A stretch of DNA of 64,000 nucleotides, taken from G963676655 sp963676655. GTDB lineage: Bacteria > Verrucomicrobiota > Lentisphaeria > Victivallales > Victivallaceae. The stretch lies in contig CAXXKX010000003.1 in NCBI GenBank assembly GCA_963676655.2, forward strand, positions 1,178,001 through 1,242,000, given 5' to 3'. Below, one piece after another: positions 25,693 to 34,906 of the stretch. The translations under genes and the position numbers were made by a program. The first letter of the stretch is position 1. Every line of letters starts with the position of its first letter. The notes beneath the pieces are model-generated. The model made no database searches and was not told where the DNA came from. It saw only the letters and a program-made list of their open reading frames with translations.

Positions 25693-27234
25693 ATGCGCAT
25701 TTTGTCTCTGTGTACTGTTTTGTTGTTGTTTGTCTGGAATACTTCTTTCGCGGGAAAGCTGGACGTTGCCGCCGGTTTCGGGGATCGAATGGTTTTGCAG
25801 AAAGGCTCCGATACCTCAATCAGCGGCACCGCTTCACCGGGAACAGCCGTTACGGTTGATTTCAACGGGAAATCAGAAACCGTCAAGACTGATGCCGCCG
25901 GAAAATGGCAGGCTACTTTAACGTGTGACCAGTACGGCGGCCCGCACCAACTGATAATCAAAGGTGAAGGCAAACAAATTACTTTCAAAGATATTTTAAT
26001 CGGGGAAGTATGGTTATGCGCCGGACAATCCAATATAGCGATGCCGGCCGGTTCGTCCCTGGGCTGGAAAGACATGGCGGAAAAAATCAAAAACAACAAC
26101 ATCCGTTTCTTTAAGGTATTTGAGAAAAACGGTTATCAGTGGATGCCCCAAACCAAAATCAAAGGCGGCTGGTATCCAATAACCACCCCCAGAGGCTACA
26201 AAAATAATTCCGCCGTCGGCATGGCTTTCGCACTTGATTTATACGAAAAACTGAAAGTCCCGGTCGGAATTATCCAGAACGCCCGCGGCGGCGTACCAAT
26301 CAGCACTTACATGGGCATGAAAACGCTTAAAGCAAAGCCCGAATATGCCGGAGTTTTTGAAAATATCGAACAGAAAAAAGCGAAAGCCGCTGAATATGAA
26401 AAAGCCATGAAACAATGGCAGGACGATAAAAAAGCTGCTCAGGCAGCCGGGAAAAAAGCGCCGAAACGGCCGCGAATGCATCACTGGTGCCGGAAAAGCG
26501 CCTGGCCGACCATGATCTTTAATAACATGACTTATCCGCTGAAGGATTTTAATCTTCGCGGCGTGATCTGGTATCAGGGTGAAAATGACGCCGGAAGGCC
26601 GGAACTGTACAAGAGTCAATTGTCCGATATGATGGCCGAGTGGCGGCAGCTGTGGCGCAAACCGGATATGTATTTTATGATCGTCCAGCTCGCTCTGAGG
26701 AACGGGCAGGAACTCAAATCACCGGAAGATTCCGGCTGGAGCCGGTTGATGGAAACACAGCAGATTGTCGCGGAAAACGATAAGAACGCGGAAATCGTCG
26801 CTACCTGCGACCTGCCGGTCAAAGGCGATGACATTCACTATAAAAATAAATTCCCGGTCGGCAACCGTTTGATGCTGGTCGCACTTGACAAAGTATATGG
26901 CAGGAAGAATATTTACTCCGGGCCGCGTTATAAGGACTGCAAGGTAAACGGCGATAAAATAACCGTGGAATTCACTCATGCCGACAATGGTTTAAAAATC
27001 AAGGACGGCGACAATGCGCCGGGCGGATTCACTATTGCCGGGGCCGATAAAAAGTTCGTACCGGCACACGCGGAAATACAGGGTAATAAAGTAATTATCC
27101 GGAGTGATAAAGTCAAAGTTCCGGTTGCGATACGATATGCGTGGTCGGAAAAACGCTGCGGCGCGAATTTATATAACCGCAAAGGGCTGCCGATGTTTCC
27201 TTTCCGTACGGATAAGTGGCAATCAACAAAATGA
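25693..27234 (+). CDS. Secreted sialate O-acetylesterase-like SGNH esterase
   Basis: 513 residues with a signal peptide (MRILSLCTVLLLFVWNTSFA). The family pattern is complete: an N-terminal beta module (AAGFGDRMVLQKGSDTSISGTASPGTAVTVDFNG), EVWLCAGQSNIAMP with the nucleophilic Ser at about residue 112, NARGGVPIS, GVIWYQGENDAG (~292) and the D-x-H site in GDDIHYKNKFPVGNRLM (~378). These enzymes remove O-acetyl groups from sialic acids or acetylated polysaccharides. A Lys/Ala-rich insertion near 230-260 is unusual but in frame. It follows the esterase after 148 bp of AT-rich DNA with TTTACAAA-type repeats. A dispersed-repeat cluster follows it. Confidence 0.88.
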   Translation: MRILSLCTVLLLFVWNTSFAGKLDVAAGFGDRMVLQKGSDTSISGTASPGTAVTVDFNGKSETVKTDAAGKWQATLTCDQYGGPHQLIIKGEGKQITFKDILIGEVWLCAGQSNIAMPAGSSLGWKDMAEKIKNNNIRFFKVFEKNGYQWMPQTKIKGGWYPITTPRGYKNNSAVGMAFALDLYEKLKVPVGIIQNARGGVPISTYMGMKTLKAKPEYAGVFENIEQKKAKAAEYEKAMKQWQDDKKAAQAAGKKAPKRPRMHHWCRKSAWPTMIFNNMTYPLKDFNLRGVIWYQGENDAGRPELYKSQLSDMMAEWRQLWRKPDMYFMIVQLALRNGQELKSPEDSGWSRLMETQQIVAENDKNAEIVATCDLPVKGDDIHYKNKFPVGNRLMLVALDKVYGRKNIYSGPRYKDCKVNGDKITVEFTHADNGLKIKDGDNAPGGFTIAGADKKFVPAHAEIQGNKVIIRSDKVKVPVAIRYAWSEKRCGANLYNRKGLPMFPFRTDKWQSTK

Positions 27235-27628
27235 ACTTTTTTAAAAAATCAAGCAATCAGAATGAATCCTCTGGGAGCGCGGACGTCTCGTCCGCAAATG
27301 AACGCGCGAGCATGCATCCTGGGAGCGCGGACGTCTCGTCCGCAAATGAACGCGCGAGCGTGCATCCTAGGAGCGCGGACGTCTCGTCCGCATCAGGAGT
27401 TTGGTTAATCATGTCTCTTTACCGGCGCTGGCGCCGTTTAATGGCGTTGATTTATCTGACTCCAACCCCATTTTGCAGACGGGGACGCCTGCATGCGGAC
27501 GAGACGTCCGCGTTCCCAGGGGTAATACATGCGGACGAGACGTCCGCGTTCCAAGGGGAAGTGCGTGCGTCCCAGGGAATGGCAGATTAAAATATTAACC
27601 ATCAAAAAAATAAAAACAAGAGCCTGAA
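27235..27628. repeat. Cluster of five GCGGACG palindromic repeat units
   Basis: Three direct copies (27273-27295, 27321-27343, 27370-27391) of a ~22-bp unit containing GCGGACGTCTCGTCCGC. Two copies lie in reverse orientation (27495-27517, 27531-27552). Each unit folds into a perfect 7-bp hairpin (GCGGACG/CGTCCGC, 3-nt loop). The first two direct copies are joined by AAATGAACGCGCGAG spacers at a 48-bp period. The whole is an imperfect long inverted repeat, and the spacers are too few and too similar for a CRISPR. It resembles REP/BIME-type mobile palindromes, and a RAYT transposase is encoded at 11024. An open frame across it (27216-27590) reads repeat DNA and is not a gene. Confidence 0.75.
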
Positions 27629-30600
27629 ATGAAAAAAAATCGTCTTATTCTTGCCGGGTTGTTGGCGCTGACGGTAACGACCGCCGGGGCCACACCGTTT
27701 ATGATCACCAAAAAGGTCATGGACTTTGACCGGGCTGATCTGGAAAGACCGGTTGACCGTAAAAGTGGCAAGCCAATTACCAAAAATCACGGCTACGTTG
27801 AGTTCGACGTCACAGTTCCCGCGACCGGCTGGTATTCGTTTGAACTTGGCAAAGTCAATGCGACCCTACGTTATGAGTTTTTTGTTGATGGCGAAGAAAT
27901 CACCTCATGGTCAATTCGCGGTGAAAATTTCAGAAATAAAAATTTCTCACCGCTGGCGAATATTTTTCTGACCGCCGGTAAGCATACACTGCGTTTACAG
28001 CGAATGGGATTCCCGAATAACTTTCCGCTCGAATGGCGGCTCAAGGCCGACAACTCACCGGAATTTTCCGTCCGGGGCCGGATCATCTCAAAAGATGTAG
28101 TGCGTGTCGGCGAAAGACTGATTCTGGAAATTTCAGGCGGCGGCTCAAAAGCCGTCTCGTATAATGTTAAGATAAGGCAGGCCCGTGAAAAAAATTGGCG
28201 CAACGTCGGCGTTGTCCAGTTTCCCGCGACTTCCAGGCCTCTGATTAAACAAATATCTTTTCCCTGCAAACAACAGGGCGCGTTCTCGATCCGGCTGTTC
28301 CATGGGAATAAGATGCTGCCGGCTTCGGCGCTCCAGGCTGAATCTTTTGCGGTAGTCAGCACTAAACTGAATCCGGACGAACCCAAAGAACTTAAGACTA
28401 AACTTATCCATTCAATCGACTGTGTTAAATTACAGATTGACGGTAAACCGTTGCAAAAAGGTACGACGTTCTGGGAGGCTGGCGGCCCGAGCCGGATCAC
28501 GACTTCTCCGGCTGGAACCTACCGGGAAAGCGCCCCGTCACAACTGCTGCCTAAAGCAAAGGATGTCAAGCTGCGCAAATGGGGATTTGTAACCGGAACC
28601 GCTTACGCGTTCACGGTCCCGCAATTGCAGAAACCATACCTGGCTGAGGTGGTCTTCCCGGATGACGACCGACGGACCGTTGTCGCCGGGATCATCGGAG
28701 ACTCCGCCAGGCGAACCTCACCGCACGGCTATCATCACGGCAATTCCCATGCCGGTTACGAAACCGGCGACTGGTATTCGCTGAGCAATAAAATGAAAAC
28801 CCTGAGAATCTTTTTCTATCCGGCCAACCGCGATCTGCGCTTACAGCTGGTCAGCTTCGGAAAAGGGTTACGGGCGGCGGCGGCAAAAATAAATATTTAT
28901 GAAGTGATAGACGGTTTTCCGGCCGGACCGCCGTCGCGAGCCGACGGCCGCCAGCTAATCAACTGGTTTGAGGAAATGTACCGCTGGCGCAAATATTTCA
29001 GAACCACCCTGATGTGGGACAATGGCTACGAAAAAGATTTCGTGGGACTCAGCCGCTGGCTGGAATTCGCCCGGTATCTCGGCTACACCGGCGTCAGCCC
29101 GACCGAACTGATCTACGGCGGTATATCCTACCGGTCCAATTGTTACAATTTCTTTTATGACAACCTCTACAACGCGCCTCGCATCAATGTGCTGTTATGC
29201 GAAAAATACAAGATGAAATATATTCCGCAGTTTCATGTGCGGCATCCGCATATCTGGTTTGAAAAAAGGAAAATGGGTTATCCCGCCAATGCGATCTATG
29301 ACCGTCTCGGTAATCCGGGCGGCGGAATGGCTTACAGGCCGCGTTACAATCCGCTGCATCCGGCGACTCAGAAATATTATTTGAGCTTGATCAAAGAACT
29401 CTGCGATCTGGTCGGCGACTCTCCGGCGTTCGGCGGTTTCAGTTTCAGGGTTTCGGTCTGGTACAACAATTCCTGGCACGCGTTTCCAAGTTTGAACTGG
29501 GGCTATGGCGACTGGATCATCTCGGAATTTGAAAAAGATACCGGCATTAAAGTTCCGGGGGCCGGCAAACAGCGTTTTATCACCCGCTTCAGATTCCTGG
29601 CGGGGAATCCGAAAAACCGGGAAAAGTGGTTGGCCTGGCGGGCCGGACGCATGCTTGAATTCTACAAAAAGATTCGGGATCTGGTCCGGAGTTACCAGCC
29701 AAACGCCACGGTATATCTTGACGGCGAGATGTTCAGCAAGACCAATACCCTTGACCGCCGCCGTTCTTTCGCTAAAAACGATAAGGATGGCATGCTTGAA
29801 GTCGGTATCGATATAGACCGGCTTAAAGCGATTCCCGGCATTACCTATGTTTCACGTTATCGCTTCAACCGGGCCAAGAGTTATTCCAGAACCACCGATC
29901 AAAGCTATCTGCTGCCGCTGTTTGAACCGGAACATATCAAACTTGGTTCATCTGCCGATGGCCGGGTTTTCAAAATTTCCAACGGCTATTTTGAACCCCA
30001 CAGCGCCGTGCCGGTGACGAAACTTGGTTTGACGAAATCGAAAAAATACAGCTTTTTCGCCTCCGCCCAAGCCTCCGGACACAATATGCTTGAAAAACTC
30101 GCCGTGCCGCTGGCCGAACAGGATACCAGCATGTTCATCGAAGGCGGCGCTCAGTATATGTTCCTGCAGGATGACATCTGCCGGGACTGGCTGACCGCCT
30201 ACAAACAATTGCCGGCTTTGCCGTTTAAGCGTATTATCAGCGATCCGGTGGCGTTATGGCAGCGAACTTGCCCCGACGGCTTCTATTTTTATCTGGTCAA
30301 CCGCGAAAATTATCCGATTGACTGCGTAATCAGCCTGAAGAACTGCAAAGAACTGACATGTCTGGCTTCGCAGCATAAAGAAAGGCCGGTCAACGGCAAA
30401 CTCAAGCTGACATTACAGCCTTTTGGACTGCAATCTTTCCGGGCGCCGGTCGGCGCGGCAGTTGCCGGAACCGTAATTACTATTCCTCCGGAAAAACTGC
30501 AACGGCTGAAAACCCAGATCGCGTTTTGCGAAAAGCTTGCAGCAAGACTAAAAACCGGCGACCTGAAAACTCAGGTGACTGAACCGGAGAAACAAGAGTT

Positions 30601-30751
30601 CTTAACCCGTTTGAGCAACAGCAAAAAAGCTTTTGCGTTGAAGCATTACTGGCGGGCCAGAATCGAACTTATGTATCCCGGCATGGTCACGGTCTTTGAA
30701 AAAACCGGCAAATTCCCGGACGGACAATTTCATCGTAAAGATAACAAATAA
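27629..30751 (+). CDS. Giant secreted glycoside-hydrolase-like protein A1
   Basis: 1040 residues with a signal peptide ending around TAGA-TPF. N-terminal beta module (~45-135: YVEFDVTVPATGWYSFELG, YEFFVDGEEITSW, GKHTLRLQRMGF), a second beta region (~140-430), and a central TIM-barrel-like domain (~440-860). The barrel has NWFEEMYRWRKYF, YTGVSPTELIYGG, QFHVRHPH, YNPLHPATQKYYLSLI, GGFSFRVSVWYNN and LNWGYGDWIISEFEKDTGIKVP (~624). A C-terminal beta part includes YFYLVNREN, followed by a helical tail (~940-1030). It is strongly similar to the next gene along its whole length and, more distantly, to the 16742 protein. No known CAZy family is recognised. Confidence 0.78.
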   Translation: MKKNRLILAGLLALTVTTAGATPFMITKKVMDFDRADLERPVDRKSGKPITKNHGYVEFDVTVPATGWYSFELGKVNATLRYEFFVDGEEITSWSIRGENFRNKNFSPLANIFLTAGKHTLRLQRMGFPNNFPLEWRLKADNSPEFSVRGRIISKDVVRVGERLILEISGGGSKAVSYNVKIRQAREKNWRNVGVVQFPATSRPLIKQISFPCKQQGAFSIRLFHGNKMLPASALQAESFAVVSTKLNPDEPKELKTKLIHSIDCVKLQIDGKPLQKGTTFWEAGGPSRITTSPAGTYRESAPSQLLPKAKDVKLRKWGFVTGTAYAFTVPQLQKPYLAEVVFPDDDRRTVVAGIIGDSARRTSPHGYHHGNSHAGYETGDWYSLSNKMKTLRIFFYPANRDLRLQLVSFGKGLRAAAAKINIYEVIDGFPAGPPSRADGRQLINWFEEMYRWRKYFRTTLMWDNGYEKDFVGLSRWLEFARYLGYTGVSPTELIYGGISYRSNCYNFFYDNLYNAPRINVLLCEKYKMKYIPQFHVRHPHIWFEKRKMGYPANAIYDRLGNPGGGMAYRPRYNPLHPATQKYYLSLIKELCDLVGDSPAFGGFSFRVSVWYNNSWHAFPSLNWGYGDWIISEFEKDTGIKVPGAGKQRFITRFRFLAGNPKNREKWLAWRAGRMLEFYKKIRDLVRSYQPNATVYLDGEMFSKTNTLDRRRSFAKNDKDGMLEVGIDIDRLKAIPGITYVSRYRFNRAKSYSRTTDQSYLLPLFEPEHIKLGSSADGRVFKISNGYFEPHSAVPVTKLGLTKSKKYSFFASAQASGHNMLEKLAVPLAEQDTSMFIEGGAQYMFLQDDICRDWLTAYKQLPALPFKRIISDPVALWQRTCPDGFYFYLVNRENYPIDCVISLKNCKELTCLASQHKERPVNGKLKLTLQPFGLQSFRAPVGAAVAGTVITIPPEKLQRLKTQIAFCEKLAARLKTGDLKTQVTEPEKQEFLTRLSNSKKAFALKHYWRARIELMYPGMVTVFEKTGKFPDGQFHRKDNK

Positions 30752-30776
30752 TAAAACTATATGAGGAAATGTTAAC

Positions 30777-33700
30777 ATGAATATTTATCGTCGTATTATT
30801 CCGGTTCTGCTGTTGCTGTCAACCTTGAGCGCGGCGGCGGCGCCGTTTAAATTGTCCCGACCCGTTAAGAGTTTCGACCGGTCAGATACCTCAAATCCGG
30901 TTGACAAAAAAAGCCGGAAGCCAATCACCCGGAATGTCGGCTGGCTGGAATACGATGTGACAGTACCGGAATCCGGCTGGTACACTTATTCAATTGACCT
31001 GCGCAATTCCTGGCTCCGGTATGAATTCTTTGTTGACGGCACCCAGGTGACTTCATGGGCCATTCGCAATGAAACAAGAAAAGGTAAAAAAGTTATCCCG
31101 CTGGTTAATATTTTCCTGTCCAAAGGCAAGCATGTTCTGCGGCTGCAGCGCATGGGCTTTCCCGGCGCGTTCCCGACCAAGTGGACCTTGACCGCAAGTT
31201 CCACACCTGAAACCTCCATTCAGGGCCGCCTGATCTCGCATGACGTGGTTCGGGCCGGGAACAACCTGATCCTGCAGCTTTCCGGCGGCGGCTCGAAGGA
31301 AACCCGCTACACGGTCATGACCCGCAAAGCCGGTCAAAACGACTGGGTCAAGGTGGCGTCTGTCGATTTCCCCGCCACCAGTTTCCCGATCGTCAAACAA
31401 GTCTCAATCCCCTGTCATGAAGAGGGAACCTTCAGTATCAGATTATTTCACGACGATAAGAAGCTGCCGCCGTCAGTCATGCAAATGGATTCTTTCGCGG
31501 TGGTCGACACCCGGGAAAGCATGGCCGAAGACCAGGCGCTGAAAACCCGGTTGATCCATACGATTGACTGCGTAAACCAGAAACTCGACGGCACGCCTTT
31601 GGTCAAGGGAGTAAATTTCTGGGAAGCCAAAGGCCCCAGCCGGGTCAGAAAAACCGCAGCGGGAACCTACCGGGAAAGCGCGCCTTCCAAAGTATTGCAG
31701 AACGCACCGGACATCAAACATAAAAAGTGGGGAATCATTTCAGGTATCGGCTACGGTTTTACCCTGAATGAACTCCAGAAACCATATTTACTGGAAGTGA
31801 CTTTTCCCGATGACGACCGCCGGACCGTAACGGTCGGGCTGGTTGCCGATTCCGCCAGGAGCACCTCCGCCCACGGTTATCACCATTCCAATTCCCACGG
31901 CGGCTATGAAACGGGCGACTGGTATCCGCTTACCATGAAAATGAAAACCTTGCGGATGTTCTTTTATCCATGTGAACGCGATTTGCGGGTTCAGCTTATG
32001 AGCTTCGGCAGCGGCCTCCGGGCGGCAGTTTCAAAAATTAAGATTTACCAAGTGATTGACGGCTTCCCCGCCGGACCACCATCACGTCCCGACGGACGCC
32101 AGTTGATCAACTGGTTTGAGGAAATGTACCGCTGGCGCAAATATTTCCGGACATCCCTGCTGAATGACAACGGCTACGAAAAAGAATATGTCGGACTGAG
32201 CCGCTGGCTCCGGTTTGCCAGATATCACGGTTATACCGCGGTCAATCCAACCGAACTGATCTACGGCGGCTTGAGTTACCGGTCCAAACTATATAATTTC
32301 TTTTACGACAACCATTACAACGCACCCCGTATCAACGCCCTGATGTGCGAAAAATACGGTCTCAAATACATTCCGCAGTTCCATGTCCGGCATCCGCATT
32401 CCTGGTTTGAAACCAGGGTAATGACGAAGATGACCAACCATCCGGACAACGCCATTTATCACCGGACCGGCCAGAAGGGCGCGGGAGGTTCATACCATCC
32501 ACGCTACAACCCGCTGCATCCGACCACTCAGAAATACTATTTGAGCCTGATTAAAGAACTCTGCGATCAAGTCGGCGATTCTCCCTCGTTTGCCGGGTTC
32601 AGCTTCCGGCTGTCGACCTGGTACAACAACTCCTGGCACGCGTTCCCGAGTCTCAACTGGGGCTATGGGGACTGGATGATCGGCGAGTTTGAAAAAGATA
32701 CCGGCATTAAGGTTCCGGGAACCGGCGATTCACGTTTCCAAACCCGTTTCGATTTCCTGGCCAAGAATGCGGCCAACCGGGAAAAATGGCTGGCCTGGCG
32801 CGCGAAAAGGATGACTGAACTTTTCGTCAAAATTCGCGACCTGATCCGGCAATATCAACCCGCAGCGAATGTTTACCTTGACGGCGGAGTTGATAAAAAA
32901 TCCTACACCCTGGACCGGAACCTGTCGTTCGCGTCAAATGAAAAAGAAGGACTCCGGGAAGTCGGGATCGACCTTGATCTGCTGCGCGGAACCGCCGGGG
33001 TTATTTACGTACCGGGACACGGTTTCAGTCGGGCCAAGAGTTATTCCCGCTACACCGACCAGACCTATTTAAGGTCGCTGTTCAACCGTGACCATATCGC
33101 TCTCGGCAATAATTCGGCCCGGGCGTTTAAGACCTCCAATCTTTATTTTGAGGCTCACGGCGCAGCTCCGGTCCGGGAATTGGGGCTGACCAAATCAAAG
33201 AAATATTCTCATTTTGCCTCGGCTCAGGCGGTCGGTCGCAATACGCTGGAAAAACTGGCGCTGCCGCTGGCCGAACAGGATACCAGCTTCTTTATCGAAG
33301 GCGGAGCCCAATACATGTTTCTGCAGGATGACTGGTGCCGCGAATGGCTGGCCGCCTACAAACAACTGCCGGCCCTGCCGTTCCAGCGCTCGGAAACGAT
33401 GAGTGACCCGGTCGCATTGTGGAGCCGGACCTGCGCCGACGGCTTTTATTTCTATCTGGTCAACCGGGAAGCGTATCCGGTAACATGCGAAATAAACCTG
33501 AAAGACTGTAAGGCCCTGACTTATCTGGCTTCGCAACAGACGAAAAAACTGACAAACGGAAAGCTACTGCTCACGCTGCCGCCATTCGATCTGCAATCTT
33601 TCCGGGCCGACGTCGGCACCGTGATAACCGGAACCAAAGTAGAAATTCCGAAAGATAAACTTGAATTATTGAAATCCCAGATCAACTTCTGTGTTAAACT

Positions 33701-34889
33701 GGCGGAACGCATCAAATCCGGCGATTTGCAGCAGGCCATGCCTGAAACAGACAAACAAGCCTTCTTTACCCGCCTTGCAAACAGTAAAAAAGCGCTTGCC
33801 GCCAAACACTACTGGCGGGCAAGGATCGAACTGATGTACCCGGAAATGGTCAAGGTTTTCGAGAATACCGGCAAATTTCCGGACGGACAGTATCATCGTA
33901 ACATGGGCAGCAAGCTCGACCTCTCTAAAACCGGCCCCGACCAGCTCCCGGCCGGGGAAGTATATGACCCGGAAGCCTTGTTGAAAGCGGCATCAGGCAA
34001 GGCCAAACTGGTGACGTCCGACTCATTCAATCCGCTCTGGAGCGGGGATAAGGTTGCGCAAATTACCGGCAGCGAAGCCGGATTCAAGCTGAAGCTCGCT
34101 TGCGACGGCCTTTTCAAGATCAATATCGGACTGGTCGCCCCCGAAGGCAAAACCGGCAAAGTGGTTTGTCTGGTAAACGGCCGGAAAGCGGGGGAGGAAA
34201 CGGTAACGAGCATACCGGGAAGCCTGTTTATCCCGGCTCAACCGTTCAAACGGGGCGAAATCAATATTGTCCTGAAAGGAATTGACGGCCTGGGTGTATA
34301 CGGAATTATTCTCGAACCGGTCTATATTCCGTTGACCAACCTGAAATGGAGTACGATCGGACCGTTCAGAACCTATTTTAAAAACGTCAATACGACCGTT
34401 GACAATGTCAAGAAGGCAATGGATGAAAAAGCCGCGGTCCTGCCATTCAATATCAATGGCAAATACAGTGGTGAGAACGGCTCCGTACAATGGCAAAATC
34501 CGGACAAACCGTTTTTCGTAGACAGCGAAGACGTTGATTTCGGCATCCGTAACGGCAGTCTGAAAGGTTCGGTTTGTTATGCCGCCGCCGACATTTACAG
34601 TCCGGAACCCTGCCGGGTCAAACTGATGCTTGCCACCGACTGGTGGGCGAACGCCTTTATCAACGGCAAAAAGATCATCAGTCAGCGCGGACGGTCAGGC
34701 GTTGCCAAAGACGGCGCGGAATTCAATTCCCACGATTACACCGCGGCGGTTATCGACCTGAAAAAAGGTCACAATATTCTGATCGTCAAAAATCACGGCG
34801 GTTCCGCCGCCAACTGGATGAAAGTGATCCTGACCGGAACCGGCAATTTGAAAATATCCGCACCGGGTAATAACGGCAAAGCAAAGTAA
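30777..34889 (+). CDS. Giant secreted glycoside-hydrolase-like protein A2 with extra C-terminal binding domains
   Basis: 1370 residues; signal peptide ends near LSAAAA. Residues 1-1035 are a collinear tandem paralogue of A1: PVDKKSRKPITRN, YEFFVDGTQVTSW, NWFEEMYRWRKYF at 444, LNWGYGDWMIGEFEKDTGIKVP at 626, FYFYLVNREAYP at 891. The extra ~330 residues look like two beta domains. The first is PLWSGDKVAQ...CLVNGRKAGEE...; the second is DWWANAFINGKKI...HNILIVKNHGGSAANWMKVIL, resembling the ligand-binding add-on domains of secreted glycosidases. It starts 25 bp after A1 and ends 17 bp before the convergent aldo/keto reductase. The duplication followed by domain gain suggests different substrates or surface attachment for A1 and A2. 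Confidence 0.78.
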   Translation: MNIYRRIIPVLLLLSTLSAAAAPFKLSRPVKSFDRSDTSNPVDKKSRKPITRNVGWLEYDVTVPESGWYTYSIDLRNSWLRYEFFVDGTQVTSWAIRNETRKGKKVIPLVNIFLSKGKHVLRLQRMGFPGAFPTKWTLTASSTPETSIQGRLISHDVVRAGNNLILQLSGGGSKETRYTVMTRKAGQNDWVKVASVDFPATSFPIVKQVSIPCHEEGTFSIRLFHDDKKLPPSVMQMDSFAVVDTRESMAEDQALKTRLIHTIDCVNQKLDGTPLVKGVNFWEAKGPSRVRKTAAGTYRESAPSKVLQNAPDIKHKKWGIISGIGYGFTLNELQKPYLLEVTFPDDDRRTVTVGLVADSARSTSAHGYHHSNSHGGYETGDWYPLTMKMKTLRMFFYPCERDLRVQLMSFGSGLRAAVSKIKIYQVIDGFPAGPPSRPDGRQLINWFEEMYRWRKYFRTSLLNDNGYEKEYVGLSRWLRFARYHGYTAVNPTELIYGGLSYRSKLYNFFYDNHYNAPRINALMCEKYGLKYIPQFHVRHPHSWFETRVMTKMTNHPDNAIYHRTGQKGAGGSYHPRYNPLHPTTQKYYLSLIKELCDQVGDSPSFAGFSFRLSTWYNNSWHAFPSLNWGYGDWMIGEFEKDTGIKVPGTGDSRFQTRFDFLAKNAANREKWLAWRAKRMTELFVKIRDLIRQYQPAANVYLDGGVDKKSYTLDRNLSFASNEKEGLREVGIDLDLLRGTAGVIYVPGHGFSRAKSYSRYTDQTYLRSLFNRDHIALGNNSARAFKTSNLYFEAHGAAPVRELGLTKSKKYSHFASAQAVGRNTLEKLALPLAEQDTSFFIEGGAQYMFLQDDWCREWLAAYKQLPALPFQRSETMSDPVALWSRTCADGFYFYLVNREAYPVTCEINLKDCKALTYLASQQTKKLTNGKLLLTLPPFDLQSFRADVGTVITGTKVEIPKDKLELLKSQINFCVKLAERIKSGDLQQAMPETDKQAFFTRLANSKKALAAKHYWRARIELMYPEMVKVFENTGKFPDGQYHRNMGSKLDLSKTGPDQLPAGEVYDPEALLKAASGKAKLVTSDSFNPLWSGDKVAQITGSEAGFKLKLACDGLFKINIGLVAPEGKTGKVVCLVNGRKAGEETVTSIPGSLFIPAQPFKRGEINIVLKGIDGLGVYGIILEPVYIPLTNLKWSTIGPFRTYFKNVNTTVDNVKKAMDEKAAVLPFNINGKYSGENGSVQWQNPDKPFFVDSEDVDFGIRNGSLKGSVCYAAADIYSPEPCRVKLMLATDWWANAFINGKKIISQRGRSGVAKDGAEFNSHDYTAAVIDLKKGHNILIVKNHGGSAANWMKVILTGTGNLKISAPGNNGKAK

Positions 34890-34902
34890 CCGACCCGGTC
34901 GG
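34890..34902. terminator. Short GC hairpin between convergent genes
   Basis: CCGACCCGGTCGG is a perfect 5-6-bp stem lying just after the A2 stop and before the reductase stop, followed by TTTG on the plus strand. It could be a weak bidirectional terminator; the T-run is poor. Confidence 0.35.
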
Positions 34903-34906
34903 TTTG

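Noticed and set aside
27273..27391. Possible CRISPR array
   Set aside because: Only three direct copies. The two spacers are not comparable unique sequences (the AAATGAACGCGCGAG spacer recurs). The units are self-complementary hairpins and occur inverted further on; no cas gene is near.
27216..27590. 124-residue open frame with repeated SADVSSANERAS units
   Set aside because: It reads through the palindromic repeat cluster, overlaps the end of the esterase gene and has no ribosome binding site; the apparent protein repeats are translated DNA repeats.
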